Source: Chitinophaga sp. Ak27 (GTDB lineage Bacteria > Bacteroidota > Bacteroidia > Chitinophagales > Chitinophagaceae). From it: 64,000 nucleotides of DNA. Made by a program: the position numbers and the translations under genes. Shown one piece after another: positions 1-8,745 of the stretch. The stretch is taken from assembly GCF_012726295.1 (NCBI RefSeq), contig NZ_JABAOB010000001.1:1364001-1428000 (forward strand), written 5' to 3'. Each line of letters starts with the position of its first letter. Positions within the stretch are counted from its first letter, which is position 1. The notes beneath the pieces are model-generated. The model saw nothing but the letters and a program-made list of their open reading frames with translations. It made no database searches and was not told the DNA's origin.

Positions 1-155
1 ATATCTTTAGTTTTCCTTCCCAACAGTTTGTCCCGCACAAAGCCCCCGATCAGATAGGCGGGTACGCCCAGTTCGTGGGCGGCCAAGGCTATCTTTTCCA
101 GCACTTTTCTTTCCTGCAGGGAGCAGGGTATATCTAACGGTTTGCTGCTGATCAT
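1..155 (-). CDS. CCA tRNA nucleotidyltransferase / poly(A) polymerase family, N-terminal part
   Basis: Only the first 51 codons are in the window; the gene continues past the left edge. The ATG at 155-153 is followed by an N-terminal helix and then YLIGGFVRDKLLGRKTKDI, the class II nucleotidyltransferase signature (GG-x-VRD-x-LLGR-x-x-D-I/L-D) that binds the incoming nucleotide in CCA-adding enzymes. The family adds or repairs the CCA end of tRNAs in the cytoplasm. The next gene to the right on this strand is a tRNA-modification enzyme, so the two may form a small translation-related cluster. The C-terminal RNA-binding and possible HD domains cannot be seen. Confidence 0.85.
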   Translation of the reverse strand, partial: MISSKPLDIPCSLQERKVLEKIALAAHELGVPAYLIGGFVRDKLLGRKTKD

Positions 156-223
156 ATAAATATATTCCTGTTAAGTTTGTTCCTTTCGCTGAAACCAGGG
201 CGCAAATGTAATAAATAAACAAT

Positions 224-790
224 TTAATCCCGGATTATGGCGATAGAACCGTCTTTGTTTATCCGGATAATCCTGGACGGCGTAGCGGGTTCCGTATCTT
301 CCTGGCGGTATTTTACGACGTAATCTACTCCATTCCGGATTTCTTCCGACACTTCCTTAAAAGAAGCGGGGGAAGGGGCTCCGCTGATATTGGCAGAGGT
401 GGATACCAATGGTTTACGCAGTCTTTTAATCAGGTGGCGGCAGAAAGGATCTTTCACGATGCGGATAGCTACGCTGCCGTCTTCGCTGATAACGTTGGGC
501 GCCAAGCCCAGGGCGCCTTCATAGATCACCGTGGTAGGGCGTGTAAAGCTTCCGATGATGTCGGCGATATCTGGCAGGGGGTTGGCGCTGTAATGCAGCA
601 GATCGCGCACATCGGCCAGGAGGATTACCAGGCTTTTACTTTCACGGCGTTTCTTCAGGGTAAATACTTTTTTCACCGCCGCTTCATCCGTCGCATCGCA
701 GCCAATCCCCCAGATGGTGTCGGTGGGATAAAGGATTAGTCCGCCGCTGCGCAGCACCGGCATGGCCGCGTTGATATCGTCTTCAAACAT
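224..790 (-). CDS. tsaC: L-threonylcarbamoyladenylate synthase (Sua5/YciO/YrdC family)
   Basis: The 188-residue protein is a single YrdC-like domain of normal length. It carries PTDTIWGIGCDA near residues 22-33, the KKRRESKSL segment near 46-54 that contacts nucleotide and bicarbonate, and STSANISG near 130-137, all hallmarks of the family. The enzyme makes threonylcarbamoyl-AMP from threonine, bicarbonate and ATP, the first step of the t6A37 modification of ANN-decoding tRNAs. It lacks the extra Sua5 C-terminal domain, so it is the TsaC-type short form. About 70 bp separate it from the CCA-adding enzyme gene on the same strand. Confidence 0.9.
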   Translation of the reverse strand: MFEDDINAAMPVLRSGGLILYPTDTIWGIGCDATDEAAVKKVFTLKKRRESKSLVILLADVRDLLHYSANPLPDIADIIGSFTRPTTVIYEGALGLAPNVISEDGSVAIRIVKDPFCRHLIKRLRKPLVSTSANISGAPSPASFKEVSEEIRNGVDYVVKYRQEDTEPATPSRIIRINKDGSIAIIRD

Positions 791-819
791 TTTATCCGTT
801 GTTATTTATTAGTTATTTA

Positions 820-1956
820 TTAGTTATTTATTTTTTTATAGACTTCCATCATGGCGGCTGCACATTTTTCCGGTGTAAACTGTTGCGCATGCTGCCAGCC
901 TTTTTCCCGCATTTCCGCTACCAGCTGTGGACTGCCAGCCACCTCCTTCATGGCTTCTGCAATCGTTGCAGGGTCGAGTGGATTTACGTACAGGGCGGCA
1001 TCGCCGGCAGTTTCCGCAAAACAGGAGCCATGGGACGTAATAACGGGAGTACGACTCCACAACGCCTCCAGGATGGGAATACCGAATCCTTCGAATATGG
1101 AAGGATAAATCAGCGCCACCGCGCCCTGGTAGAGCAGCGGCAGCTCTTCATTCCGGAGCCTTGCCTTTTCATTGAGAAAAACCACCTGGCTGGTAAGTCC
1201 GTGGGCTTCCAGGAAACTTTTCACCTTCTTCTTATAGCCGCTGCCACTACCCAATACCACCAGCGGAATATCGAGCGTTCCTTTTAGTGTATTCATGGCC
1301 GTTACAATGCCGAGCAGGTTTTTCCGTTCGATTAACGAGCCTACATAAAGAAAATATTGGGACGGTAGCTGGTATTTAGCCACCATGGCGGCTATATCAG
1401 CAGCGCTATGCGTTTCCGCAAAGGCCGGATCACAGCTTTGGTACACCACATCAATTTTTTCCGCGGGAGTATGATAATAAGTGATCAGGTCTTGTTTGGT
1501 TTGTTCGCTGATAGCCACCACCCTATCGGCATAGCGGCAAGCATACTTTGCCTTGCGACGGTAAGTGAGTACGTCGATCGGGTTATATTGTTCCGGGTAT
1601 CTTTCGAAAATCAGGTCGTGCATAGTCACTACCGCGCGGATACCGCTTTTATGAATCCCAAAGGGCAGCTCATGGCTGAGTCCATGAAAGATATTGATAT
1701 GATAGCGCAACAGGTCTTTCACAATGAAGCGGCTGCGCCAGGCGGATTTAAGCCAGCGGTGCAGGGCGTGTGCCGGTGTCACCACTTTCAGGGCCGGCAT
1801 ATTACGCAGGTCGTACATCGTTGTTTGCTTAGGTGCAAACAGGAACCAGTCCTCCCCCGGGAAATCCTTTACCAGTGAAGATATTAACGTGCGGCTGTAG
1901 TTGCCGAGACCTGTATTGTTCTGGAATGCCCGTTTGGCGTCGAATCCTATTTTCAT
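820..1956 (-). CDS. GT4-family glycosyltransferase
   Basis: This 378-residue GT-B glycosyltransferase begins with the nucleotide-fold start MKIGFDAKRAF and a glycine-rich TGLGNYSR loop. VGSLIERKN near residues 205-213 opens the C-terminal Rossmann half, and EGFGIPILEA near 289-298 is the E-x7-E type motif that binds the nucleotide-sugar donor in the GT4 family. No membrane segment is evident, so it is probably cytoplasmic or peripheral. The donor and acceptor cannot be read from sequence; relatives act in polysaccharide or glycan assembly. It is divergent from dapD and about 30 bp upstream of tsaC on the same strand. Confidence 0.85.
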   Translation of the reverse strand: MKIGFDAKRAFQNNTGLGNYSRTLISSLVKDFPGEDWFLFAPKQTTMYDLRNMPALKVVTPAHALHRWLKSAWRSRFIVKDLLRYHINIFHGLSHELPFGIHKSGIRAVVTMHDLIFERYPEQYNPIDVLTYRRKAKYACRYADRVVAISEQTKQDLITYYHTPAEKIDVVYQSCDPAFAETHSAADIAAMVAKYQLPSQYFLYVGSLIERKNLLGIVTAMNTLKGTLDIPLVVLGSGSGYKKKVKSFLEAHGLTSQVVFLNEKARLRNEELPLLYQGAVALIYPSIFEGFGIPILEALWSRTPVITSHGSCFAETAGDAALYVNPLDPATIAEAMKEVAGSPQLVAEMREKGWQHAQQFTPEKCAAAMMEVYKKINN

Positions 1957-2046
1957 ATAGTGCTATCAGACGAAAACGCGAAATTACGAATTACAGATGG
2001 CGATTTACGTATATCTGATAAGATTTCCCGAATTCCCCCTTCCTGA

Positions 2047-2078
2047 TTCGTAATTTTATTTTTTACGTATTATGTTTG
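2047..2078 (+). promoter_or_regulatory. Predicted promoter of dapD
   Basis: TATGTTTG at 2071-2078 matches the Bacteroidota -7 consensus TAnnTTTG exactly and lies 17 bp before the dapD ATG. The -33 box is weak (TTCG around 2047-2050). The 5' leader would be about ten bases. Confidence 0.5.
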
Positions 2079-2094
2079 CGGAAAATAAAAAAAG

Positions 2095-2907
2095 ATGGAA
2101 TTACAACAACAAATACTGGCTGCCTGGGCTGATCGCAGCCTCTTACAGGAAACCTCCTATACAGATGCGGTGAAAGCAGTGATAGAAGCAGTAGATAAGG
2201 GACATCTGAGAGTAGCTGAGCCTACAGCTAATGGCTGGCAGGTAAACGAATGGGTGAAACAAGCCATTTTACTGTATTTTTCTATACAACCCATGGAAAC
2301 AATGGAACTACCTCCATTTGAGTTCTATGATAAAATGAGATTAAAATCTAATTATAAAGACCTGGGCGTAAGAGTAGTGCCTCATGCGATTGCACGCTAT
2401 GGCGCTTACATCGCTAAAGGTTGTATCCTGATGCCTTCTTATGTAAACATCGGCGCCTTTGTAGACGAAGGTACCATGGTGGATACCTGGGCAACAGTGG
2501 GCTCCTGCGCACAGATTGGCAAACACGTGCACCTCAGCGGTGGCGTAGGCATTGGCGGTGTACTGGAACCCCTGCAAGCCAGCCCGGTAATCATTGAAGA
2601 TGGCTGTTTCGTAGGCTCCCGTTGCATCGTAGTAGAAGGCGTAGTGGTAGAAAAAGAAGCGGTATTGGGCGCCAACGTAGTGCTGACACAGTCTACCAAG
2701 ATCATTGATGTCAGCGGCAGCGAGCCAATTGAGTACAAAGGCCGGGTACCAGCACGCAGCGTAGTGATTCCGGGTACCTATACCAAGAAGTTCCCAGCAG
2801 GCGAATACCAGGTATCGTGCGCATTGATTATTGGCCAGCGTAAAGCTTCCACTGATCTGAAAACCAGTCTGAATGACACTTTACGTGAATTCAACGTGGC
2901 GGTATAA
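2095..2907 (+). CDS. dapD: 2,3,4,5-tetrahydropyridine-2,6-dicarboxylate N-succinyltransferase
   Basis: The 270-residue protein has the full DapD layout: an N-terminal helical domain (about 1-95), a left-handed beta-helix of hexapeptide repeats (about 100-225, including the GAFVDEGTMVDTWATVGSCAQ region) and a C-terminal tail with the SVVIPGT segment. It transfers a succinyl group from succinyl-CoA to tetrahydrodipicolinate in the succinylase branch of lysine and diaminopimelate synthesis, in the cytoplasm. The start ATG is preceded by an A-rich stretch, usual for Bacteroidota. It is a single-gene unit followed by a terminator and then the tRNA-Leu gene. Confidence 0.95.
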   Translation: MELQQQILAAWADRSLLQETSYTDAVKAVIEAVDKGHLRVAEPTANGWQVNEWVKQAILLYFSIQPMETMELPPFEFYDKMRLKSNYKDLGVRVVPHAIARYGAYIAKGCILMPSYVNIGAFVDEGTMVDTWATVGSCAQIGKHVHLSGGVGIGGVLEPLQASPVIIEDGCFVGSRCIVVEGVVVEKEAVLGANVVLTQSTKIIDVSGSEPIEYKGRVPARSVVIPGTYTKKFPAGEYQVSCALIIGQRKASTDLKTSLNDTLREFNVAV

Positions 2908-2928
2908 ATCATTTTATTATTATAGGGG

Positions 2929-2968
2929 ATCGCGCGGTGGGGATGACCTGCTGCGCGATTTCTTTTTT
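2929..2968 (+). terminator. Rho-independent terminator after dapD
   Basis: ATCGCGC at 2929-2935 pairs with GCGCGAT at 2953-2959, followed by a T-rich run to 2967. It lies 22 bp after the dapD stop. Confidence 0.7.
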
Positions 2969-2985
2969 GCCGGTTTGGAAAAAAA

Positions 2986-3016
2986 TTTGGCAGATTTAAA
3001 AAAACGTGTACTTTTG
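2986..3016 (+). promoter_or_regulatory. Promoter of the tRNA-Leu gene
   Basis: TTTG at 2986-2989, a 19-nt spacer, and TACTTTTG at 3009-3016 match the Bacteroidota consensus TTTG / TAnnTTTG exactly. Transcription would start about 20 nt before the mature tRNA. Confidence 0.75.
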
Positions 3017-3042
3017 CAATCCCTTAACGGGGACACTGCGAT

Positions 3043-3126
3043 GCCCAGATGGCGAAATTGGTAGACGCACTGTGTTCAGGTCGCAGCGCTCGCAAGGGTG
3101 TGCTGGTTCGAATCCAGTTCTGGGCA
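3043..3126 (+). tRNA. tRNA-Leu (CAG)
   Basis: The 84-nt gene folds as a class II tRNA. The acceptor stem GCCCAGA (3043-3049) pairs with TCTGGGC (3119-3125), with discriminator A at 3126. The anticodon arm CTGTG / CGCAG encloses the loop TTCAGGT, giving anticodon CAG (codon CUG). A long variable arm and a T arm with TTCGAAT follow. CCA is not encoded. The 3' end forms the start of a 109-bp sequence repeated at 29.57 kb, so this tRNA is the integration site of the accessory DNA to its right. Confidence 0.93.
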
Positions 3127-3218
3127 CGTCAAAAGGTTGTAAGTCATTGATTTACAACCTTTTTTGTTTTTAGTCAATTCCGTTTTCCTCGCATTTCCTC
3201 CGCTTTCTCCCACTATCG
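3110..3218. repeat. att-like direct repeat, copy 1 (tRNA 3' end)
   Basis: From GAATCCAGTTC inside the tRNA T arm to CACTATCG, 109 bases match 29571-29679 at 97 positions without any gap. The repeat covers the tRNA 3' end, its terminator and about 50 bp beyond, ending right where the integrase-side sequence begins. I read it as the left boundary of an integrated island. Confidence 0.75.
3131..3166 (+). terminator. Rho-independent terminator of tRNA-Leu
   Basis: AGGTTGTAA (3134-3142) pairs with TTACAACCT (3152-3160) and a run of T follows. A slightly degraded copy of this hairpin is inside the second att-like repeat at 29.6 kb. Confidence 0.8.
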
Positions 3219-3219
3219 T

Positions 3220-3360
3220 TGACACAAAATTGACACACCAAATGACACACCAAATTCGTGTGCGGGTGGGAGAACAAGACCAGCACGTTTGTGCTTTTTA
3301 TGACACCCAAATCAGACACTTTTTCCGTGTTTGTGACACACCAAAATTTTCTGACACACC
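3220..3360 (+). repeat. Repeated TGACACACCAAA motifs (probable integrase arm or operator sites)
   Basis: The motif TGACACACCAAA or a close variant occurs at 3220, 3231, 3243, 3301, 3334 and 3352, all in the same orientation, between the att copy and the integrase gene. Spacing of 11-12 bp between the first three puts them on one DNA face. Such clusters next to a tyrosine integrase usually bind the integrase N-terminal domain or its regulator. Confidence 0.55.
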
Positions 3361-3495
3361 GGCAGTTGTGTACGAAAAAAAATCTTACGTAGTCTTTCTC
3401 CCGAACACTTCCGATCACGCTACCAGCGCTACTTTGAAAGCCGGCACGGCACTATCCTTGTGCCGGGATTGCATAACCTTTAAAATGTGTGCAGT

Positions 3496-4614
3496 ATGAA
3501 TTTCTTAGAGAGGAAAACAAAAAAAGGCGATAAGATCGTATTCTATTATGATTTTGGCAGAGGCAAAGGGCAGCGACCTTCTACAGGCATTTTCGTTTAT
3601 ACGAAACCAAAAGATCAGACCGAAAAAAATCATAACAAACAGTCCCTTTCGCTCATTGAACTAAAGAAAAGCCAGTTGATTATTGAGAGCCAGGCAGTAG
3701 GTACCGGCTTTATTCCCCCGCATAAGTTCAAAGCGAATTTCCTGGATTACTATGGGGAATATGTAAAGACGCATAAGCGCAAAGGCAACCGGCATTTGCA
3801 GTGTAGCCTGATACAGTTCAAACAATTCATGGGCAAAGATTATGTGGCGCCGATAGAAATAAACGAAAACCTTTGCAAATCATTTCGCCGTTACCTGCTC
3901 GATAAATATACCGGTGAAACGCCATCCGATTATTATACGCGGTTTAAGTGGGTGGTGGCAGCGGCTACTGCTGATGGTTATTACCGGCAAAATCCTACTG
4001 AAAAAGTAAGTGCAAAATCTAATCCCAGTAGCAAGTTAAAAGATTTCCTGGAAGTGGAAGAATACCTGGAACTGCTTAATACACCCTGCCTGAATAGGGA
4101 GGTACAGGAAGCCTTTATTTTCTGTTGTTATACGGGTTTGCGCTGGGTTGACGTAAGTCAGTTAGGCTGGCACCAAATTAAAGGATCTATTCTTACTACT
4201 CGGATCATACAAGCAAAAACCGGACTACCGGTTACCCTTACTCTTCATCCTATTGCGCGGATGATTTTGGAAAAACGCAAACAGGTCCTGGAAACTAGTC
4301 TGCCGGAGAATACAGATTTCAGTTCACAGCTGGTCTTTAAATTATCAAGTGCTGACGGCGCTAATAAATTACTGATTCAGTGGGTAAGTGCCACCACCAT
4401 AAAGAAGCATATCACCTGGTCATGTGCAAGATTAAGTTTTTCAATACTCTTGCAGGATAAATTGGTAGATGATGTAACCATTGCTTACCTGTTAGGGCAT
4501 GCGACTACTGTGCAGGTACAGAAAACCTATAAACGGCACCGGCCTAAAGATCAGCATGGCACAATTGCGCAGTTACCTACGCCGGAGTTGTTACCATATT
4601 TTTTAAATATTTAA
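3496..4614 (+). CDS. Tyrosine recombinase / integrase of the island
   Basis: A 372-residue phage-type integrase with the Bacteroidota layout: N-terminal arm-binding region (about 1-70), SAM-like core-binding domain (about 80-175) and catalytic domain (about 185-350). Catalytic residues visible are R216 (TGLRW), K241 (QAKT), R312 (SCAR), H335 (LLGH) and the nucleophile Y345 (KTYKR). The usual histidine three residues before the second arginine is serine 309. I chose ATG 3496 over an in-frame GTG at 3487. It sits just inside the tRNA-Leu att copy and should excise and integrate the element between the two repeats. Confidence 0.88.
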   Translation: MNFLERKTKKGDKIVFYYDFGRGKGQRPSTGIFVYTKPKDQTEKNHNKQSLSLIELKKSQLIIESQAVGTGFIPPHKFKANFLDYYGEYVKTHKRKGNRHLQCSLIQFKQFMGKDYVAPIEINENLCKSFRRYLLDKYTGETPSDYYTRFKWVVAAATADGYYRQNPTEKVSAKSNPSSKLKDFLEVEEYLELLNTPCLNREVQEAFIFCCYTGLRWVDVSQLGWHQIKGSILTTRIIQAKTGLPVTLTLHPIARMILEKRKQVLETSLPENTDFSSQLVFKLSSADGANKLLIQWVSATTIKKHITWSCARLSFSILLQDKLVDDVTIAYLLGHATTVQVQKTYKRHRPKDQHGTIAQLPTPELLPYFLNI

Positions 4615-4625
4615 TTAAATAAAAA

Positions 4626-4655
4626 GGCGTCCGGTTGTTACCGGGCGTTATTCTT
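4626..4655 (+). terminator. Terminator after the integrase gene
   Basis: GGCGTCCGGT (4626-4635) pairs with ACCGGGCGTT (4640-4649) through a TGTT loop with wobble pairs at the base, followed by a T-rich stretch. Confidence 0.5.
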
Positions 4656-4698
4656 ATCAAAATCATTTACTTTTAGCGGGGGCATCATGCTATTTCCT

Positions 4699-4950
4699 TC
4701 ATCGTATCAATTTCCAAACGATTTGTTTCAGCATGTCTTTTATAATGCCGCTTCGATGATTTACAAATTCCAAAAAATTATTAAAATCATAAGAGTTTAA
4801 GTCTGGAATCGTGTGACGAATCATACAGTTCTCGTCCCGATTGGCAAGCCACTTGTCAAATTCGGATGCTTTTTTCTCTATAATTTTTTTGTCTGTTAGA
4901 AGCTGTAAATTCGCTAATTGAAGTTGATAGTTTAGGGCTCCCGATAGCAA
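4699..4950 (-). CDS. Short reading frame, possible gene fragment
   Basis: An 83-codon frame with a TTG start, overlapping a transposase remnant read on the other strand. The part from about residue 20 (KKIIEKKASEFDKWL) looks like ordinary helical protein sequence, but no family is recognisable and there is no ATG start. It may be the 3' end of a gene whose beginning was replaced by the insertion-sequence fragment. Confidence 0.2.
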   Translation of the reverse strand: MLSGALNYQLQLANLQLLTDKKIIEKKASEFDKWLANRDENCMIRHTIPDLNSYDFNNFLEFVNHRSGIIKDMLKQIVWKLIR

Positions 4951-5009
4951 TTAGTGTAAGCGCAGCAGATGTAGATGACTCTATAGGCGGATTTGATCTG
5001 TTATGGTGA
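4884..5009 (+). pseudogene. IS5-type DDE transposase remnant
   Basis: Reading plus-strand from 4884, the frame gives IEVDSLGLPIAISVSAADVD and then DSIGGFDLLW before a stop. This matches the conserved V-DSLG-P-A---V--ADVHD segment around the second catalytic Asp of IS5/ISL2-type transposases. Nothing else of the element is visible on either side, so it is a dead fragment of about 40 codons. Confidence 0.6.
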
Positions 5010-5172
5010 ATTATACTTATTGCATACAACCTGAAAAATCATGTCAAACTTTCAAAATAGCGATGCATTTAATTTGTATTTTTATAAAATATAGTGCTGC
5101 AAATGCGTTTGAGGGAATTTTTAGGTTAGTCCGTAAAAACGGAAACGATCAGGAAAACAATTATAATAATCT

Positions 5173-8100
5173 ATGGATGCTTTGAAATGTAATTTATATA
5201 TACTAGGAAATCCTGGAGTAGGAAAATTATTTTTTAGAAGAACCTTGGAAGAATTTGTCCATTTAGAGAAAAGGTCTTACATGGACAAATTCATTGGGTA
5301 TGACTGGATCATCCGAACAGAAAATCTTCAAATAGAAGTTGAGATAAAGGAATATAGAAATTCTGAATTTAAATTTATTCCTTTTGAATCGACAGAAGCA
5401 AAAAATATTATTTTTTATATCACAAATGAATACGAACACAAACTAGATCTTTCTATTCCACAAAAAGATGTTGAACAATTGAAATCTTTATCCAATAAGG
5501 TATTAACTATTATTGCAACGCCTTTACTAAGACCTTATGAGTTGAATAGAAAATTTAATTTTAGTTCCTTAAAAAAGATTTTTCCATTTGCAGAGTATTT
5601 TATACCCATTTATGATTTTCATTATCGTGAGTACGATAATTTTTTCCAGACAGGAATTATCTTGAGGCAAATAATAATAAACTCCTATCCTCATGCGCTT
5701 AAACATGCAAAAGAACTTATTAGGCTCAATTTAGAAAAAGAGGATCCAACACTGGATTTAGGCAATTGTGGATTGACTAGTTTAAATGAGGTAAGGGAAT
5801 TATTTCAAAATACGCATCTGAAAAAATTAATTCTTAGCAATGAATGGGGTGAATTTCAGAATGGCAGTTGGCAAAGAAAAATAAGCAATAACAAACTTGA
5901 ACCCAATGTACTATTTAACTTTCCTCAAGAAATCGGAAATTTAAAAAATATTGAAATCCTTATCGCTGGAGGGAATTGGAGAAATTCAAAAAGACGGTCA
6001 AGATATTTTTCTTCAAATTGGTATATAACTGATCTCAAACCGTTATCAAAACTAAAAAAGCTATCAATTTTAAATTTGAGTAACAATGAAATAGAGACAA
6101 CTGCATCACTTCATCGTCTATCACATTTGACTAAATTATATCTAAACAACAATTCAATCAGCGATTTTCCTAGTATTAACAGGTTTCCTGAGTTGAGAGA
6201 GTTATATCTCAGCAACAATCAAATAAGAAACATCAATTTTTTATCATCAGAGAACACATTAATTGAAACTGTTGATTTACATTCTAATCAAATAACAGAT
6301 TTAACCCCAATAAGATCTTTAATCTCGAAAATTGATATTAAAGATTCTAAATGGGAAAACAAAAGCATTAGCATCTCACGCAACCCATTATCTGTCCCCC
6401 CGGCAGAAGTTGTTGCAAAGGGAAAACAAAGTGTGGAAGCATATTTTTCCCAACTTGAAGCAGAGAAAGAAATCCAGATTAAGCCTTTTAAAAATGATGA
6501 TATCAAACTCATCATGGTAGGCAATAGTAATGTAGGAAAATCAACGTTTGTTCATTGGTTAAAAACGGGATTAGTAGATAAGACAATAGAAACAACTCAC
6601 TGGTTAAATTTGGGAATTTGGAAAGTTAAAAAAGGAAACAAGAATTACACTGTAAGAATTTTTGATTTTGGTGGACAGGAGTACTACCATGACACGCACC
6701 ATCTTTTTTTTACAAACAGAACTGCTTACGCATTATTATGGGATAAACCATCCAATCACTTCGATCAATTAGAAGTAGAACAAACACAAATCGGCGGTCA
6801 AAAGAAAATAGTTAAGATTGAGACATTTCCCCTTGAGTATTGGTTAGACTCCATCAGATATCATACCCAAAAGAGACGATTAACTCAGGTTGAAAAATCC
6901 ATATCGAAAATTCTTGACGAACGAGATGAACAAATAGAAGAATCGATAAGAGCTAAAACTAATTGGATAAAAACAATAACCAATTCAATAGAAAAAGTCC
7001 AAGAAGTGTTACACCAAAGAGAGGAAGAAAATATATTAGTTTTACAAAATAAGGTGGATTCAAAAGAGTCAAAATTATTCCTAAATGAAGAAGAATTAAA
7101 TACGAGCTATCCTAAAATATATGATTTTGAACAAATTTCATTGTATAAAAATGACAGAATCGAATTAGCTAAAAATATACTTTTTGACATTTTTGACAGC
7201 TTAGAAATTTTAAATAGACAATTTCTTGGTACGTGGAATCATATAAAGCAAGATATCGAAAAAAGAACCTTCAATGAAAGTTTTTCTATCAATGATTTTC
7301 TAAATTATTGTAATAAAACGATAAAAAAGTTGGCGGAATTAAAAGGTAAATCAACAGAACAGCGAAAAAAAGTTCTTTTTACTATACAAGATGCTAAAGT
7401 CTTTGCATCTTTCCTAGCAGACATAGGCTTATGTCTCTACTATCCCGAAAACAGTGAATTAGATGGAAAAGTATTTTTAAATCAGGATCAAATATTAGGA
7501 GATTTAAATAAAATTCTTCTTTCCATAAACAAAATCAAAGGTGAAATCAGTGAATTAGATATTGCAAATACCTTGAAAAGACAAACAGAAAGTGAAGAGG
7601 TGAAAGATATAGTCAACTTAATGCTTCATTTTAAAATTCTTTTTAGACATCCCATTGCTGAGAAAAAATCTTACATAGCACCTCTATATTTGCCTCAAAA
7701 TCCACCTAAAAGTATTAAATTATTCCAATCACTTTTTAACAATCCTGTTTATCGCTTCCAATATGAGACGTTTATCCACAAGAGTATAATCTTAGATCTT
7801 TTTCACAAGTATGGCTCTAAGGCTTTAAGTGAAACCAGCGACGATTCTTCATTCTACTTTTGGAAAAATGGAATTATCATTAAAGATGAAGGTACTAATG
7901 ATATTGTTATGGTTAAATTCTCATCTTGGAATAGTGATAATAAATGTGCGTCACTTAATATTTACTCTTTGAGCAGTACCAATGGTAAATTCATTGAAAC
8001 GATCGTTGAACATATTGATTCTATAAATCAAGGTATTAAGGTTACAAAGCTTGTTCCAGATGAGACTAGTAAAGATTTTATTCCATTGAATATTATTCAC

Positions 8101-8745
8101 CAAAACGAGGCACAGGAAAATCCAATTTTCTTTTACAATGAAAAATATTATAGGTTAACATCTTTCAAAAAGTATCTAAAAACCCCATTGAAAATGAAAA
8201 AACTATTCATATCGTATTCCAAACAAGACTTAAGATTGGTTAATAAGTTTATCGAACACCTTTCTGCATTACAAAGAGACGGGAAAGTTTCCCATTGGTA
8301 TTGTAGTGAATTAGAAGCCGGTTCAAATTGGAACGATGAAATTCAAAAACACCTCGATGATTCAGACATTGTTTGTTTTATGATAAGTCCAAACTTTATG
8401 AAAACTGACTACATTCATGAGCATGAGATTAAAAAGGCTTTTGAACGAAGAAACGCAGAACCAAGCTTCAAAATAGTTCCGATAATCCTAAACTTTTGTC
8501 GTTGGACAACCACAAATAATAATCTAGGAGATTTCACCGCGCTACCTTATACAGCCAAACCTGTAATGGACTTTAAAAATCAAGATATGGCTTGGTATAT
8601 TATTGAAGCGTGCTTACGTTTAATGATAGAGAATGATTTAAATCCGATGGGAGAAGATTTTTATAACAGACAACAACTCCCATCAGATATTTTAAAGATC
8701 TACAATAGGATTGTAGAGGATAAGGTAGATAATAATAGCTTGTAG
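5173..8745 (+). CDS. LRR-Roc-COR-TIR protein (Roco family) with an additional N-terminal GTPase-like domain
   Basis: A 1190-residue multidomain protein. Residues 1-190 start with a P-loop-like GNPGVGK (about 12-18) that lacks the usual Ser/Thr after Lys. Leucine-rich repeats fill about 200-420 (repeated LKKLILSNE, LTKLYLNNNSI, LRELYLSNNQI). A Roc GTPase follows with G1 GNSNVGKST (about 449), G3 DFGGQE (about 498) and G4 NKVD (about 626), then a COR-like region to about 1000. A C-terminal TIR domain starts at about 1008 (KKLFISYSKQD, then SELEAGSNWNDEI and HEHEIKKAFE). TIR domains of this type often cleave NAD, and LRR/GTPase parts can sense a trigger, so an antiviral or cell-suicide role is likely but inferred. 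AT-rich codon use marks it as acquired. Confidence 0.85.
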   Translation: MDALKCNLYILGNPGVGKLFFRRTLEEFVHLEKRSYMDKFIGYDWIIRTENLQIEVEIKEYRNSEFKFIPFESTEAKNIIFYITNEYEHKLDLSIPQKDVEQLKSLSNKVLTIIATPLLRPYELNRKFNFSSLKKIFPFAEYFIPIYDFHYREYDNFFQTGIILRQIIINSYPHALKHAKELIRLNLEKEDPTLDLGNCGLTSLNEVRELFQNTHLKKLILSNEWGEFQNGSWQRKISNNKLEPNVLFNFPQEIGNLKNIEILIAGGNWRNSKRRSRYFSSNWYITDLKPLSKLKKLSILNLSNNEIETTASLHRLSHLTKLYLNNNSISDFPSINRFPELRELYLSNNQIRNINFLSSENTLIETVDLHSNQITDLTPIRSLISKIDIKDSKWENKSISISRNPLSVPPAEVVAKGKQSVEAYFSQLEAEKEIQIKPFKNDDIKLIMVGNSNVGKSTFVHWLKTGLVDKTIETTHWLNLGIWKVKKGNKNYTVRIFDFGGQEYYHDTHHLFFTNRTAYALLWDKPSNHFDQLEVEQTQIGGQKKIVKIETFPLEYWLDSIRYHTQKRRLTQVEKSISKILDERDEQIEESIRAKTNWIKTITNSIEKVQEVLHQREEENILVLQNKVDSKESKLFLNEEELNTSYPKIYDFEQISLYKNDRIELAKNILFDIFDSLEILNRQFLGTWNHIKQDIEKRTFNESFSINDFLNYCNKTIKKLAELKGKSTEQRKKVLFTIQDAKVFASFLADIGLCLYYPENSELDGKVFLNQDQILGDLNKILLSINKIKGEISELDIANTLKRQTESEEVKDIVNLMLHFKILFRHPIAEKKSYIAPLYLPQNPPKSIKLFQSLFNNPVYRFQYETFIHKSIILDLFHKYGSKALSETSDDSSFYFWKNGIIIKDEGTNDIVMVKFSSWNSDNKCASLNIYSLSSTNGKFIETIVEHIDSINQGIKVTKLVPDETSKDFIPLNIIHQNEAQENPIFFYNEKYYRLTSFKKYLKTPLKMKKLFISYSKQDLRLVNKFIEHLSALQRDGKVSHWYCSELEAGSNWNDEIQKHLDDSDIVCFMISPNFMKTDYIHEHEIKKAFERRNAEPSFKIVPIILNFCRWTTTNNNLGDFTALPYTAKPVMDFKNQDMAWYIIEACLRLMIENDLNPMGEDFYNRQQLPSDILKIYNRIVEDKVDNNSL

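Noticed and set aside
836..1878. Several plus- and minus-strand frames inside the glycosyltransferase gene
   Set aside because: They are other-frame reflections of a strongly conserved coding gene.
3164..3499. A 111-codon plus-strand frame between the tRNA and the integrase
   Set aside because: It runs through the att repeat and the TGACACACCAAA boxes, has repeat-driven composition and no proper ATG-RBS context.
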